Shown in pieces: positions 33,454 through 44,205 of a stretch of 64,000 bases of DNA (position 1 is its first letter; each line of letters begins with the position of its first letter). The notes under the pieces are model-generated. The model saw only the letters and a program-made list of their open reading frames with translations, ran no database searches and was not told the origin of the DNA. The position numbers and the translations under genes were made by a program. Source of the stretch: an uncultured Clostridia bacterium (GTDB lineage Bacteria > Bacillota > Clostridia > Oscillospirales > Oscillospiraceae); NCBI GenBank assembly GCA_946186375.1, contig CAMHMZ010000001.1, positions 124,001-188,000 of the forward strand, given 5' to 3'.

Positions 33454-36400
33454 GTGCCGTTGCGAAATATTGCCATGGAAAAATTCAAAAGAATTATAGC
33501 AACACTTTTGTTGTGCTTATCTATATTTGATATGATCCCGTCAGCCTACGCTGATAAAGATGGCGGACCAAAGTCATCCGGTGGAGATAATACGAGAGAG
33601 GCTGCCCAAGTTCTGGACAGTCTATTAGGCGTGCAATCGGATGATGATGTGCCCGTTTCAAGTATTATAGATGCGTCGGACGTCGGCGATATTCTGTTTC
33701 CCGAGCAAGGTGCAGATGTGAAGCAGAGTGACGACAAGAAGAAATCGCCCACCGACGGAGCAAAAGAAGACGCAGAAGAAGCCGAGAGCAGTGCTGGCGA
33801 TCAGGCTGAGGTACAAGGCGAACAACCAAAAGAGCCAGTTGTTGAAGAAACGCCAACGCCAGAACAGCCGGAAGTCAAATATCCTAAATTTGCGCAAACG
33901 CAAACAAAGGACGGCGTTGTCATAAGTGTGACAGCCGCGAAGGGCGTCTTCCCCGAAGGATCATCTTTGCTGGTAAAAAGTGTATCAAAGAAGAACGCAA
34001 AGAAAGTGGAAAAAGCGGTTCAGGAAGAACGCTCTGACGACGTGAATGTCGTGTCTTCCTATGTGTTTGACATTTCGGTTTTAGACAAAGACGGGAACGA
34101 GATTCAGCCGAAGGACGGCAAACTTGTGAACGTGTCGTTCACGCTGGAAGACGTATTAAACAAAAACCTCGATGCACAGATCTACCATGTGCAAGAAAGC
34201 GCTGATGGTTTAAGTGCAGAAAAGCTGGCTACAAAAGAGAGCGAGGATACAGTTTCTGCTAAAACAGATGGCTTTTCATTTTACCAGGTAGAATTCACAT
34301 ATGGGAGCAAGCAATATGTGCTTCATGGTGGCGCGTCTGTGCCGCTCAAAACGATCCTTGAAGAGATTGGCTTGTCTGGCGATGTTGAAACTGTTACAAG
34401 CAGCGCGCCAGATCTCTTCTCCGTCGAAAAGAGAGATGGGGAGTGGATGGTTAGCGCAAACGAAGCATTTTCAACGACAGAATCGCTGCTCGTGACAATT
34501 GACGGGGTTGAATACTCTATTGTCGTGACAGACGCGCAAGATGCCAATGGTGTGGACTACGTGAATCATCCACCGTCATATTACAAAGCACGAGCTGCAA
34601 GTTGGTTCAGAACAGAGGCAAATTTCTGTGCATTCATGCAAGACGTTGCGGCGTGGCGTGATGACAGTGACACTCCTTCATCGGCAAAAGGCACAACAAC
34701 AACACGATCTTCTCCTGGGTCGGGTTACATGGTCTATCTCCCGCCGGACTATAAATCTAATGATACGACGGCTCCTTTCGCGTACGAGTTGATTGTCACG
34801 GTGGCGAGGTTGAACGACACTGCTGCTGACACGATAACAAGAGCAATAGGTACTGTGGACGGCGTTGCATATAACGTAAAATTCAGAGACGTATATGACT
34901 ATATGATCACGCACGAACTTTGTAGGCCGTTCATAGTGGTATCAATACCAGATATGGCTGACGGCGGTAAAATAAGGAGTAATTTCGACACCGTAATGGA
35001 TGACGTTCACACGCGGTACAAGACATTCCAGCACTATTATGAGCATATTAGCGAGACAAACTGCGCATGTGCTGCTGCTTATCGCCTACACCAGATGATT
35101 TATGCGGGTTCGAAAAGTTCAATAATAATGACGGATTGGGGCGCCACCCCATCAAGCGGTTCAAACGACTCGCAAAACTATCCGGTTACTGGTTGGAAAA
35201 GTTCTGCCGATTATGCGTATTATCTCAGATATGTTGCTACAGCTCCTGGGGCAACGTATGCAACTAGTGATTTATGGAAACGAGAAACAAAGAATGGAGC
35301 ACCGACAAAAGAGTGGGTGTGGTCAAAGCACGGCGACAATTTCCTTGAGATGTTGCAAATCATAACATCAGGAATTATAGACGTTCACAAAGATGTCCCA
35401 GAATGTCCATGCCAAGGTCCTTTGTCTTTAGCAAAGAAGTCATCGAGCACGAGTGTGACAAGCGGGAATAGCAATTATTCGTTGTCTGGGGCAAAATACG
35501 CCATATATGCGTCAAAAGCAAATGCAAACGCCGACACAAATCGTATAGAGACAATAACAACTGATGCAAACGGAAACGCGACGACGACGAAAGATTACAC
35601 GTATGGGAAAAATTATTTCATTAAAGAGGTTACGGCATCAAAAGGGTACCAATTGGATGATACCGTTCACACAGTGTCCCTAGACAAGAACGGAAACATG
35701 ACTGGCGATACGTCATTCAAAGAAGTTCCGATTACCGGTAAGATCACAATCACAAAAGTATCGGACACGCCCGCTATTTCTGACGATAATACAAATTACA
35801 AATACACAGCCACTTACGGCGTATATTCGGACGCTGCTTGTACAACTCTGGTTAAGTCCATAAAATTGACTGCTGGTACGAACAAAGGCACAGGCACTGT
35901 TACGGGCTTGCCGCTTGGGACGTATTACATCAAGGAAATCTACAACCCGCTCGGATTTAAGATAGATACGTCAGCGACATCTGGAATTTCAATTACGGCC
36001 ACAGCGACAAGTAAGTCCAAAACAGTTGAAGAAGTACCGGTCTCAATAAAGATCAAAATCACAAAAAAGTCTTCAAACGAGACGGTTACATCTGGCAACG
36101 ACAATTACAAATACAATGCGGTGTACGGCGTTTATTCGGACGCTGAATGCACGACATTGGTAAAGCGAATAACGCTTAATGCAACGACAGGCGAGGGGAC
36201 AGTTGCAAACTTGCCTATTGCTGACAACTATTGGGTCAAAGAAATCACGGCGCCGGAAGGGTTTACACTTAGTACGGCCATAAAGAAGCTGTCGTTTGCG
36301 TATGTATTTGACACTGTGACAGCATCAGGACTAACGGTTGGAGCTCTCTCAACGACGACAGGTGGTACCGTGTCAAGCTCCACAAGGCTTCGCACTGGAT

Positions 36401-39400
36401 ACATCTATTTAGATGCCGGAACGTACTACCTACAAAGGCAAAATGAGGATCTAGAGGTGCGCCGTTTTGAATATGATAGCAGCAAGACATTTCTCCAAAC
36501 GGAAGACGACTTTGTAGACGACACTGCAAGAAACTACTTCACTTTGGCGAACGATGGTTATGTGCGATTTGTTTTCAAAAAGAAAGATGACTCGGCTATA
36601 ACAACGTCGGATTTTGCGACCACTGAAAATATACGTTCATACCAGACGGCAATTGAAATGACCGACGCACCGAAGACTGGGTCAATTACGATCACGAAGA
36701 CATCAAGCGACACCAGTATTACCAACGGCAATACTGCTTATAAGTATAACGCTGTATATGGCATATATTCCAAGAGCACGTGCACAGCCGCTTCGCTTGT
36801 TCAGCAGGTGACATTGACGAGTGGAACGAACAAAGGTACAGCTACCGTTTCGGGTTTGCCGCTTGGGACGTATTATGTGAAAGAAATCGCCGCGCCGGAT
36901 GGTTTTTCAATCAGCACGGATGTTTCGGCTGGTATCACCTTGACTGCCACAGCATTGACGAAGTCGGTTGGTATGACGGACACGCCGAAGACTGGATCAA
37001 TTACAATTACCAAAGTCTCGAACAGCCCGGCTATCTCTGATGATAACACAAACTACAAATACACGGCAACATACGGAGTCTACTCAGACGCAGATTGCAC
37101 TAATCTTGTCAAGTCAATCAAATTGACAGCAGGAACCAACCAAGGAACGGGCACTGTGACAGGTTTGCCGCTCGGGACGTATTATGTGAAAGAAATATAC
37201 AACCCGACCGGATTTAAGATAAACGCATCTGCAACGTCTGGTATTGCAATAACGGCCGCAGCGACGAGCAAATCAGTCACTGTAAAAGAAGTCCCGGTTA
37301 CAATCAGAATCAAAATTACAAAAAAATCTTCGAATGAGACGGTCACGTTAGGCAACAGCAATTATAAATATAACGCAGTGTATGGGGTCTATGCGGATGC
37401 TGATTGCACAACGCTGGTAAAACAGATAACGTTAAATTCGTCCGGTGTCGGAACAGTTACAGACCTGCCGCTTCTATCAAAATATTATGTAAAAGAAATC
37501 ACGGCCCCAGCCGGTTTTACGTTAAGCACAGCCGTAAAGACTCTGACATTTGCATACACATTCGATACTGTAACTGCATCAGATCTGGCTGTTGGCGCCA
37601 TCTCAACTACGGGATTGAACTTATCAAGCACGAAGAGGCTGCGTACCGGGTACATTTATTTGGACGCGGGGACATATTACCTGCAAAGGCAGAACACAGA
37701 TTTGGAAGTAAGGCGCTACGAATATGATAGCAACAAGGCGTTCATTCAGTCGGAAGACGAGTTCTATGACAACACAGCAAGGAACTACTTCACTTTAGCT
37801 AATGACGGTTATGTCCGTTTCGTTTTCAAAAAGAAAGACGATTCCGATATGACGGCGGCAGATTTCGCAACGAATGAAGCTATACGTTCGTACCAGGATG
37901 CTATTGAGATGACCGACGCGCCGAAGACCGGGTCGATCACAATAACAAAAACATCAAGTGACACAAGTGTCACAGATGGTAACACCGCATACAAGTACAA
38001 TGCTGTTTATGGTATTTACTCCAATCAGGCCTGCACGAATGAGGTTGAGCGGATAACGCTAACAAGTGGAACCAATAAGGGCACCGGGACAGTGTCCGGA
38101 TTACCGCTTGGTACGTACTACGTAAAGGAGATCACTGCCCCGGCCGGCTTCAACATAAGCACTGCTGTGTCCGCTGGCATTTCAATCACGAACGCAAATG
38201 CTGGCACAACTCAAACCGTTGGGATGACAGATTCTCCAAAAACAGGTTCTATTACGATTACGAAGGTGTCAAGTGATCCTTCCGTATCCGATGGAAACAG
38301 CGCTTATCAATACACAGCGAAATACGGTGTGTACTCGGATAGCGCGTGCACGCAGCTGGTGAAAGACATTACGCTGACGAACGGCACGAACAAAGGTACT
38401 GGAACTGTGACCGGACTGCCTCTGGGTAAGACCTACTATGTGAAGGAAATCACTGCGCCAACTGGTTTCTCAATCAGTACAGAGGTTTCCGCCGGACTAG
38501 CCTTGTCGGTATCTGCGCCAACCAAGTCGGTGACGATGACGGATACACCAAAGACGGGCAAGATCACGATCACGAAGACTTCGAGTGATCCAAGCGTGAC
38601 TGATGGAAACTCGAACTATATGTACAACGCGAAGTATGGTGTATATTCCAGCAGTTCGTGCACCGCAGCGTCACTTGTGAAAGAGATCACACTGACAAAT
38701 AACGCGAGCGCAAATAAGGGCACGGGTACTGTAAGCGGCCTGCCTTTGGGAACTTACTACATCAAAGAGATCACCGCGCCTGCCGGGTTCAATATCAGCA
38801 CGACCGTGTCGGCTGGAATTGAGATAACATCCACGACAGCAAAAACCTACGCCACAACCGATGTACCGAAGACTGGGTCTATCACGATCACAAAAAAATC
38901 TGCTCAGCCGTCAATTTCAGACGGAGACACTTATTACAATTACACTGCAACGTATGGGGTATATTCCGACAGTGCGTGCACGCAGCTCGTAGACCAAATC
39001 ACATTAACAAACGATAAGCCCAACAACAGAGGCACAGGGACCGTTACGGGCTTGCCTCTTGGAACGTATTACGTAAAAGAGATTAAAGCGCCGGGTGGCT
39101 TCTTTATCAGCACAACGACGTCAGCCGGGATCAGCGTAACAAGTTCGTCGCTGACAAAATCGGTCACGATGACTGACGAGCCGATACTGATTACGATCAG
39201 GATCAAAAAGACGTCGACCAATCATGGAATCAGCGATGGAAACACAGCGTACAAGTACAACGCCGTGTATGGAATTTACAATGATGCGGATTGTACAGAT
39301 TTGGTACGCTCAGTAACCCTTGATTCTGAAACGAACATGGGCTATGCAATCGTAAGGGATCTGCCATTGTGGAACAGATACTACGTGAAAGAAATCACGG

Positions 39401-41880
39401 CGCCTGCGGGTTTTGAACTCAGCACGCAAAAGAAATATCAAGCATTCAACCACGTAGAGAAAGCGATTACGAGCGCAGACCTTGTGCAGGGTGGCATTTC
39501 AACGTCAACAGGTGGAAACGCGACGAGCGCAAATGCTATCCGAACGGATTACATCCCAGTTGAGGAAGGCACTTTCCGTTTGGTGACACACAACAGCGAT
39601 CTGGTGTATTGGCGCTTTGTTTATGACACAAACAAAACATTGGTCAGCAAGTCAAGTGGTTGGCTAACAGAAAGCACCGCTGGATATATTTATTTCAATG
39701 TGGACGAGCCGGGATACATTCGTTTCGCGTGGAAAAAGGCCGCCGGCGGAGCGTTAACTCCAGCTGAGTTTACTGAGACAGAAAATTTGACGTCGTTTGA
39801 AGAAACATTCAATATGACGGACGCACCTAAAACTGCGAAAATAAAGGTAAAGAAAACGTCCGCCAACACGAGTGTAACGACACCCGCCGCTGGAAACCCG
39901 AACCTGCTAACGAACTGGTCGTTCACGCCCGGTGTTATAAACTCGAATGGGCAGACGACATATACAGGCAACGCCACCGAATGCGTGGATGATTGGATCA
40001 TACGTGGTGATATGCCTGTTACGGTCACAAATAAGGGTCTCAAAATTGATGCATCAACAACCTTACGTGGTATATTCCAGGTTGTAGACGAAGATCTATC
40101 CAAGTGGGCCGGCAAGACGGTTGTTTTGTCAGCATTGATTTCGGAATTTTCCGGAACCGGTGCGGCAAGAATTGGTATTGCCAACGGCACAACAAATACA
40201 GCCATAGGGTCACTGTTGAGATATAAAAACTTCAGTGGCGCGGGGCTGGTCGCAACGGCCGCATACACGTTCCCTGCAGACATCACCGGCAATTATTTGA
40301 ACATTGCTATATATGTACCGGCAAGCGAGAGTAATAATTGCTCATTCACTGTCTCTGCCATCAAGTTTGAAGAAGCAAGCAGCCAGACTCTGGCAGTTCA
40401 GGAAGACGGTGTGTGGGTGATTCCATACGAGTACAACGCAAAGTACGGAATTTACACAGATGCCGCTTGTACGAACAGAGTGAAGACGGTAACGCTGACT
40501 GATATGCAAACATACGGCATTGGGGAAGTTGAGGGTTTGCCAATCGGCACCAAGTACTACATCAAAGAAATGACGGCGCCGCATGGTTTCGAACTCAACA
40601 ACACGGTTTACGGACCTTATACAACAAGCGCGACAAGCACGGTGACCGTGAATGCAAAAGATACTCCTGTCGGACAAACGGAGTTCCCGATTTCCATCAA
40701 AAAGGAAAGCGCCAACGAGGCTGCAACAGACGGCAATCCTCTGTATTCGCTGGCTGGAGCAGTTTACGGAATATACAGCAGCAGTTCCTGCACAAGCGCA
40801 TCTTTGCTTGAGCAGATAACAACGTCTGGTGATGGCGATGCTTCTTCTGAGAACAACTATGAGGCTGGCACATACTACATCAAGGAGATCACGCCGTCGG
40901 CAGGATATCTGCTGGATACAACGGTGCATACGATCACATTAGGCGACGACGGCGAGATAACAGGAAACACAACCTTCTTAGAGATTCCGACGAATGACCC
41001 GGATCGAATTGTGATACGAAAAGCCACAAATGCTGGCGTTAATCTAATCACGAGCTCTTCAGCTCGATTCAAGGTAGAGTATTTTGCGAACAACAACTGG
41101 AGCGGGACACCAGATGCGACATGGTATTATAAGACGATCAACGGCATCTGCCGCATTGGTGACGAGAATTATCTCGACACGTCAAAAACCAGCTCTGCGC
41201 GATTCCGTCAAGACGGCGAAGTTATCATCCCGCTCGGCACGTTAAGAATCACAGAGGACAAGGCGCCTACTGGGTACCAGGCGGCGGGCATTGTTATGGA
41301 AGCTCGGGTTTCGCAAGACAGCGTCGGTGCCCAGGGCACATGGCACTGGGTGACAACGTCTGGAAGTGTGTTCAGTTACACGGCAACAGAAGCTACGCTG
41401 GAAAACGAAAGCGTGAAAACAACGCTGACGATAAGCAAGACCGTGGCTGGAAACCTTGGCGATAAGTCGAAGGAGTTTACGTTCACTCTTCATCTGGAAG
41501 ATGAGTTTGGTAACCCAGTAACAGGCAATCTACCGTACACAGGAACAAAGAGTGGAACTCTTGAGATGAACACGTCCGGTAACGGAACCTTCACTCTGCA
41601 GCACGATGATGAGATCACGATCTCAAATGTGCCTGTTGGTGCGTCCTACACGTTCACTGAGAACAACTACGCAGCGGACGGCTACACGACGACGTCGACT
41701 AATGCAAGCGGCACCGCCACCGCGGCTGGAAAAACAACGCAATTTACAAACAGAAGTTCAACGACAGTACCTACAGGTATTGCGGTTGGACTTCGAGAGA
41801 ACATTCTCTTCGCTTCGGCGTTTGGAATCCTGCTGACTGTAGCGTTCCTGCTCACAAAGAAGAGAAGAAAACACGAATAA
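33454..41880 (+). CDS. Giant wall-anchored adhesin: esterase-like domain plus about 14 CnaB-type domains
   Basis: 2,808 residues from GTG 33454, which AAAGGAGGT (33435-33443) places correctly; ATG 33475 is the alternative. The signal peptide ends MIPSAYA. Then come an acidic low-complexity stretch, two beta-rich N-terminal domains, and an esterase-like domain (YMVYLPPDY, RDVYDYMITHELCRPFI, elbow YAGSKSSIIMTDW, His in WSKHGDNF). About 14 CnaB/SpaA-like domains follow, many with TITK..S, Y(K)YNAVYGVYS and LPLGTYYVKEI. Three have an extra beta-sandwich module and one carries a carbohydrate-binding-like insertion. The end is FctA-like (LTISKTVAGN) with TVPTGIAVGL, a membrane helix and KKRRKHE. 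Probably an extended stalk attached by the class B sortase, possibly as a pilus tip. Confidence 0.88.
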   Translation: MPLRNIAMEKFKRIIATLLLCLSIFDMIPSAYADKDGGPKSSGGDNTREAAQVLDSLLGVQSDDDVPVSSIIDASDVGDILFPEQGADVKQSDDKKKSPTDGAKEDAEEAESSAGDQAEVQGEQPKEPVVEETPTPEQPEVKYPKFAQTQTKDGVVISVTAAKGVFPEGSSLLVKSVSKKNAKKVEKAVQEERSDDVNVVSSYVFDISVLDKDGNEIQPKDGKLVNVSFTLEDVLNKNLDAQIYHVQESADGLSAEKLATKESEDTVSAKTDGFSFYQVEFTYGSKQYVLHGGASVPLKTILEEIGLSGDVETVTSSAPDLFSVEKRDGEWMVSANEAFSTTESLLVTIDGVEYSIVVTDAQDANGVDYVNHPPSYYKARAASWFRTEANFCAFMQDVAAWRDDSDTPSSAKGTTTTRSSPGSGYMVYLPPDYKSNDTTAPFAYELIVTVARLNDTAADTITRAIGTVDGVAYNVKFRDVYDYMITHELCRPFIVVSIPDMADGGKIRSNFDTVMDDVHTRYKTFQHYYEHISETNCACAAAYRLHQMIYAGSKSSIIMTDWGATPSSGSNDSQNYPVTGWKSSADYAYYLRYVATAPGATYATSDLWKRETKNGAPTKEWVWSKHGDNFLEMLQIITSGIIDVHKDVPECPCQGPLSLAKKSSSTSVTSGNSNYSLSGAKYAIYASKANANADTNRIETITTDANGNATTTKDYTYGKNYFIKEVTASKGYQLDDTVHTVSLDKNGNMTGDTSFKEVPITGKITITKVSDTPAISDDNTNYKYTATYGVYSDAACTTLVKSIKLTAGTNKGTGTVTGLPLGTYYIKEIYNPLGFKIDTSATSGISITATATSKSKTVEEVPVSIKIKITKKSSNETVTSGNDNYKYNAVYGVYSDAECTTLVKRITLNATTGEGTVANLPIADNYWVKEITAPEGFTLSTAIKKLSFAYVFDTVTASGLTVGALSTTTGGTVSSSTRLRTGYIYLDAGTYYLQRQNEDLEVRRFEYDSSKTFLQTEDDFVDDTARNYFTLANDGYVRFVFKKKDDSAITTSDFATTENIRSYQTAIEMTDAPKTGSITITKTSSDTSITNGNTAYKYNAVYGIYSKSTCTAASLVQQVTLTSGTNKGTATVSGLPLGTYYVKEIAAPDGFSISTDVSAGITLTATALTKSVGMTDTPKTGSITITKVSNSPAISDDNTNYKYTATYGVYSDADCTNLVKSIKLTAGTNQGTGTVTGLPLGTYYVKEIYNPTGFKINASATSGIAITAAATSKSVTVKEVPVTIRIKITKKSSNETVTLGNSNYKYNAVYGVYADADCTTLVKQITLNSSGVGTVTDLPLLSKYYVKEITAPAGFTLSTAVKTLTFAYTFDTVTASDLAVGAISTTGLNLSSTKRLRTGYIYLDAGTYYLQRQNTDLEVRRYEYDSNKAFIQSEDEFYDNTARNYFTLANDGYVRFVFKKKDDSDMTAADFATNEAIRSYQDAIEMTDAPKTGSITITKTSSDTSVTDGNTAYKYNAVYGIYSNQACTNEVERITLTSGTNKGTGTVSGLPLGTYYVKEITAPAGFNISTAVSAGISITNANAGTTQTVGMTDSPKTGSITITKVSSDPSVSDGNSAYQYTAKYGVYSDSACTQLVKDITLTNGTNKGTGTVTGLPLGKTYYVKEITAPTGFSISTEVSAGLALSVSAPTKSVTMTDTPKTGKITITKTSSDPSVTDGNSNYMYNAKYGVYSSSSCTAASLVKEITLTNNASANKGTGTVSGLPLGTYYIKEITAPAGFNISTTVSAGIEITSTTAKTYATTDVPKTGSITITKKSAQPSISDGDTYYNYTATYGVYSDSACTQLVDQITLTNDKPNNRGTGTVTGLPLGTYYVKEIKAPGGFFISTTTSAGISVTSSSLTKSVTMTDEPILITIRIKKTSTNHGISDGNTAYKYNAVYGIYNDADCTDLVRSVTLDSETNMGYAIVRDLPLWNRYYVKEITAPAGFELSTQKKYQAFNHVEKAITSADLVQGGISTSTGGNATSANAIRTDYIPVEEGTFRLVTHNSDLVYWRFVYDTNKTLVSKSSGWLTESTAGYIYFNVDEPGYIRFAWKKAAGGALTPAEFTETENLTSFEETFNMTDAPKTAKIKVKKTSANTSVTTPAAGNPNLLTNWSFTPGVINSNGQTTYTGNATECVDDWIIRGDMPVTVTNKGLKIDASTTLRGIFQVVDEDLSKWAGKTVVLSALISEFSGTGAARIGIANGTTNTAIGSLLRYKNFSGAGLVATAAYTFPADITGNYLNIAIYVPASESNNCSFTVSAIKFEEASSQTLAVQEDGVWVIPYEYNAKYGIYTDAACTNRVKTVTLTDMQTYGIGEVEGLPIGTKYYIKEMTAPHGFELNNTVYGPYTTSATSTVTVNAKDTPVGQTEFPISIKKESANEAATDGNPLYSLAGAVYGIYSSSSCTSASLLEQITTSGDGDASSENNYEAGTYYIKEITPSAGYLLDTTVHTITLGDDGEITGNTTFLEIPTNDPDRIVIRKATNAGVNLITSSSARFKVEYFANNNWSGTPDATWYYKTINGICRIGDENYLDTSKTSSARFRQDGEVIIPLGTLRITEDKAPTGYQAAGIVMEARVSQDSVGAQGTWHWVTTSGSVFSYTATEATLENESVKTTLTISKTVAGNLGDKSKEFTFTLHLEDEFGNPVTGNLPYTGTKSGTLEMNTSGNGTFTLQHDDEITISNVPVGASYTFTENNYAADGYTTTSTNASGTATAAGKTTQFTNRSSTTVPTGIAVGLRENILFASAFGILLTVAFLLTKKRRKHE

Positions 41881-41883
41881 CAA

Positions 41884-41918
41884 AAAAAGCACAGCGCAAT
41901 CAAGCGCTGTGCTTTTTT
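41884..41918. terminator. Bidirectional terminator
   Basis: AAAAAGCACAGCGC / GCGCTGTGCTTTTTT around AATCAA, between the converging giant adhesin and leucine-rich-repeat protein genes. Confidence 0.9.
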
Positions 41919-41930
41919 GCTGTTTTTGCG

Positions 41931-44126
41931 TTAGGGATCTGTTCCATGCTCAGCGGTGGTTTGCTTTTCTCCGCATTCGCACTCGTAATACTCAAGAACT
42001 TCTTCGTCGAACGCTTCAGCCACAACGACTGTTTCATAATGCCCAACTTCAGGGATTTCCGCATGCGTTACAAGCTCATATTCGGGAGTATAACTATAAC
42101 TGCTGTGGTCTTCGCTCTCCTCTGTAAAGAGGTATGAATCACTGTGGTCAATATAGTCTTGATATGTGGGAAAATCCTTTCCGCACTCGCATGTAAAATG
42201 TTTGGCAATAACGACATACTCGTCCCAGGCCGGAACACCCTCTTGATCGACGATCCACTGCTCCTCCGTCTGCTCTTCATAGTGCATGATTGAATAAACG
42301 GGAACCCAGACATGTACGTGTTCTGCCTCAGTTTCAACAGAGATGGTTTTGCTGAATACGCCAATAACGCCGTCAGAAGTAATGCCTCTGACTTTGTAGT
42401 AGTAGGTCGTGCCGGCATCCGTATCGGAATCCACATAAACGATAACGTCTTTAAGCGTAGCGATGAGGGAGAACGAGTCGTCCTTGCCGGTTGTGGAGCG
42501 ATAGATTTCGTATTTAACAGAGCCGGAGACCGCCTTCCAACTGAGTTTCGGGTGGTTATCGTCCGTCAAAGAAATTGTGAGAGATGGTGCGGCGGGAGCG
42601 GGGGTGGTCGCCTTGGAAGAAACGACGTTACTGAAAGAACTCTTAGTATCAAAGGCGGAGACAGATCTCACCTTGTAGTAATAGGTTTTCCCGTATGCCG
42701 CGCCATCATCGGATAATGTGCAAGCGGTGACCGTGGAAAGGAGAGAGAAAGAACTATCTTTGCCTGTAGTAGAGCGATAGACTTCGTACTTAGACGCTCC
42801 AGTAACCTTACCCCACGAAACGACGGGTTTACCGTTAGCGCTCAGCTTAACAGAAATAGTCGGAGCAAGAATTCCGGCAACGGCTTTTTTGACCGCGCTG
42901 AAGGTGCCTTTTGTATCATCCGCGGCGACAGCGCGCACTTTGTAGTAGTGGGTAGACCCGGCAGCAACAGAAGCGTCTGTGTAACTTGCGGTGGTACAAG
43001 TGGCGATGACGGAAAAGCTGCCATCGGCTCCAGTTTTAGAACGAAGAACTTGGAATTTAGCAGACCCGTTGACGCTTGACCAGCTCAGCGTCGGCTTGCC
43101 TGCATCAGTGTAAGAAACAGTGACTTTAGGTGCTGCTGGCCGACTTGTTTTAGATACAACCAGACTATAGGCGCTTTTCACGCCATTTGCGGATACGGCG
43201 CGGACTTTGTAATAGAGGAGTTTACCGTTGGCGGCTTTTGCGTCAGTGAAGCTTTTGTTCGTGATGGTCGTCTGGAGTTTAAAAGTGCCTGCCTCGCCGC
43301 TGTTGCTGCGCCAGATCTGATATTTTTCTGCGCCCTTCACGGTTTTCCAGGAGAGGGTGGGCTTTCCTTCAGAAGATAGTTTGATGCTGACATTTGGCGC
43401 CTTCGGTGCCCATACAGCATAGAGAGTCGTAGATTTATCAAGTTTGTATTTGGCGCCGACTTTGTATTTGGCTGAAGACGCAGTTTTGGTAGCTGCCCAT
43501 CCGAGAAACTCGTATCCGCTGCGAGTCGGCACATCCGTGCTGAGTCTAACAGTTTCGCCGTCAGCTTTGACGAAAGAACTGGGAGCGTTCTTTCCGCCGT
43601 TGGCGTTGTACTTGACTGTATAGAGCGTATGGAAGGGGACCCATTTCAGTTTGCCGCCATAGTTGGATCGTGCAGCTTTCTGCCAACCAGCGTCGGCGGC
43701 GTAGTAGATCTTGGCCGTCACGTTTTTAAAGCTCTTACTACCAATAGTGGCCGGTCTGCCGCGGAACTTCACGAGCTCGAGGCCTGTGCACCCGGAAAAG
43801 GCGGAAGCGCCGATCTTGGTGATGTTCTTGGGGATGTTGACGTTTGTGAGAGCTGTGCATTTCAGAAAGGCGTTTTTACCGATGCTTGTGACGCCGCTCT
43901 TGAATGTGATGGAGGTGATCGATGTGCCCCACGGCGCCGGCTTACTGCTGCTGTAGTTATACATATCCCCCTTGCCGCTGATCGTCAGAGTAGTACCATT
44001 CAGTGTCCAGGTGAGTTTATCACCGCACTTGCCGGAATCGGATGCGGCGAAAGCAGCCGGCAGAACGCTGAGCACGAGAAGAAGAGCAAGCGCAAAGCAG
44101 AGGATGCGTTTGAAGTTTTTGTTCAT
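41931..44126 (-). CDS. Secreted leucine-rich-repeat/Fn3 protein
   Basis: 731 residues from ATG 44126 (TTGGAGGCTC upstream). Signal peptide ends VLPAAFA. BspA-type leucine-rich repeats come first (ITSITFKSGVTSIGKNAFLK, ALTNVNIPKNITKIGASAF), then an InlB B-type repeat (YTVKYNANGG, GYEFLGWA, TTLYAVW), four fibronectin type III domains beginning ISLKLSSEGKPTLSWKTV-like, and a C-terminal Cys/His region with CECGKDF and YYECECGEK that may bind metal. No sorting signal. Likely a secreted adhesion or scaffold protein. It is the only minus-strand gene in the surface island and is divergent from the third dipeptidase. Confidence 0.85.
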   Translation of the reverse strand: MNKNFKRILCFALALLLVLSVLPAAFAASDSGKCGDKLTWTLNGTTLTISGKGDMYNYSSSKPAPWGTSITSITFKSGVTSIGKNAFLKCTALTNVNIPKNITKIGASAFSGCTGLELVKFRGRPATIGSKSFKNVTAKIYYAADAGWQKAARSNYGGKLKWVPFHTLYTVKYNANGGKNAPSSFVKADGETVRLSTDVPTRSGYEFLGWAATKTASSAKYKVGAKYKLDKSTTLYAVWAPKAPNVSIKLSSEGKPTLSWKTVKGAEKYQIWRSNSGEAGTFKLQTTITNKSFTDAKAANGKLLYYKVRAVSANGVKSAYSLVVSKTSRPAAPKVTVSYTDAGKPTLSWSSVNGSAKFQVLRSKTGADGSFSVIATCTTASYTDASVAAGSTHYYKVRAVAADDTKGTFSAVKKAVAGILAPTISVKLSANGKPVVSWGKVTGASKYEVYRSTTGKDSSFSLLSTVTACTLSDDGAAYGKTYYYKVRSVSAFDTKSSFSNVVSSKATTPAPAAPSLTISLTDDNHPKLSWKAVSGSVKYEIYRSTTGKDDSFSLIATLKDVIVYVDSDTDAGTTYYYKVRGITSDGVIGVFSKTISVETEAEHVHVWVPVYSIMHYEEQTEEQWIVDQEGVPAWDEYVVIAKHFTCECGKDFPTYQDYIDHSDSYLFTEESEDHSSYSYTPEYELVTHAEIPEVGHYETVVVAEAFDEEVLEYYECECGEKQTTAEHGTDP

Positions 44127-44159
44127 AAGAGCCTCCAAAATATTACTTTTCATAGTTTG

Positions 44160-44188
44160 ATTATAAGCTATTGGCACCAAACTGTCAA
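44160..44188 (-). promoter_or_regulatory. Promoter of the leucine-rich-repeat protein
   Basis: Minus strand TTGACA, 17 nt, TATAAT: perfect sigma-A consensus, in contrast to the G-TAAWAW promoters elsewhere in the window. Confidence 0.85.
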
Positions 44189-44205
44189 ACAGATTTACGG
44201 CTCAA

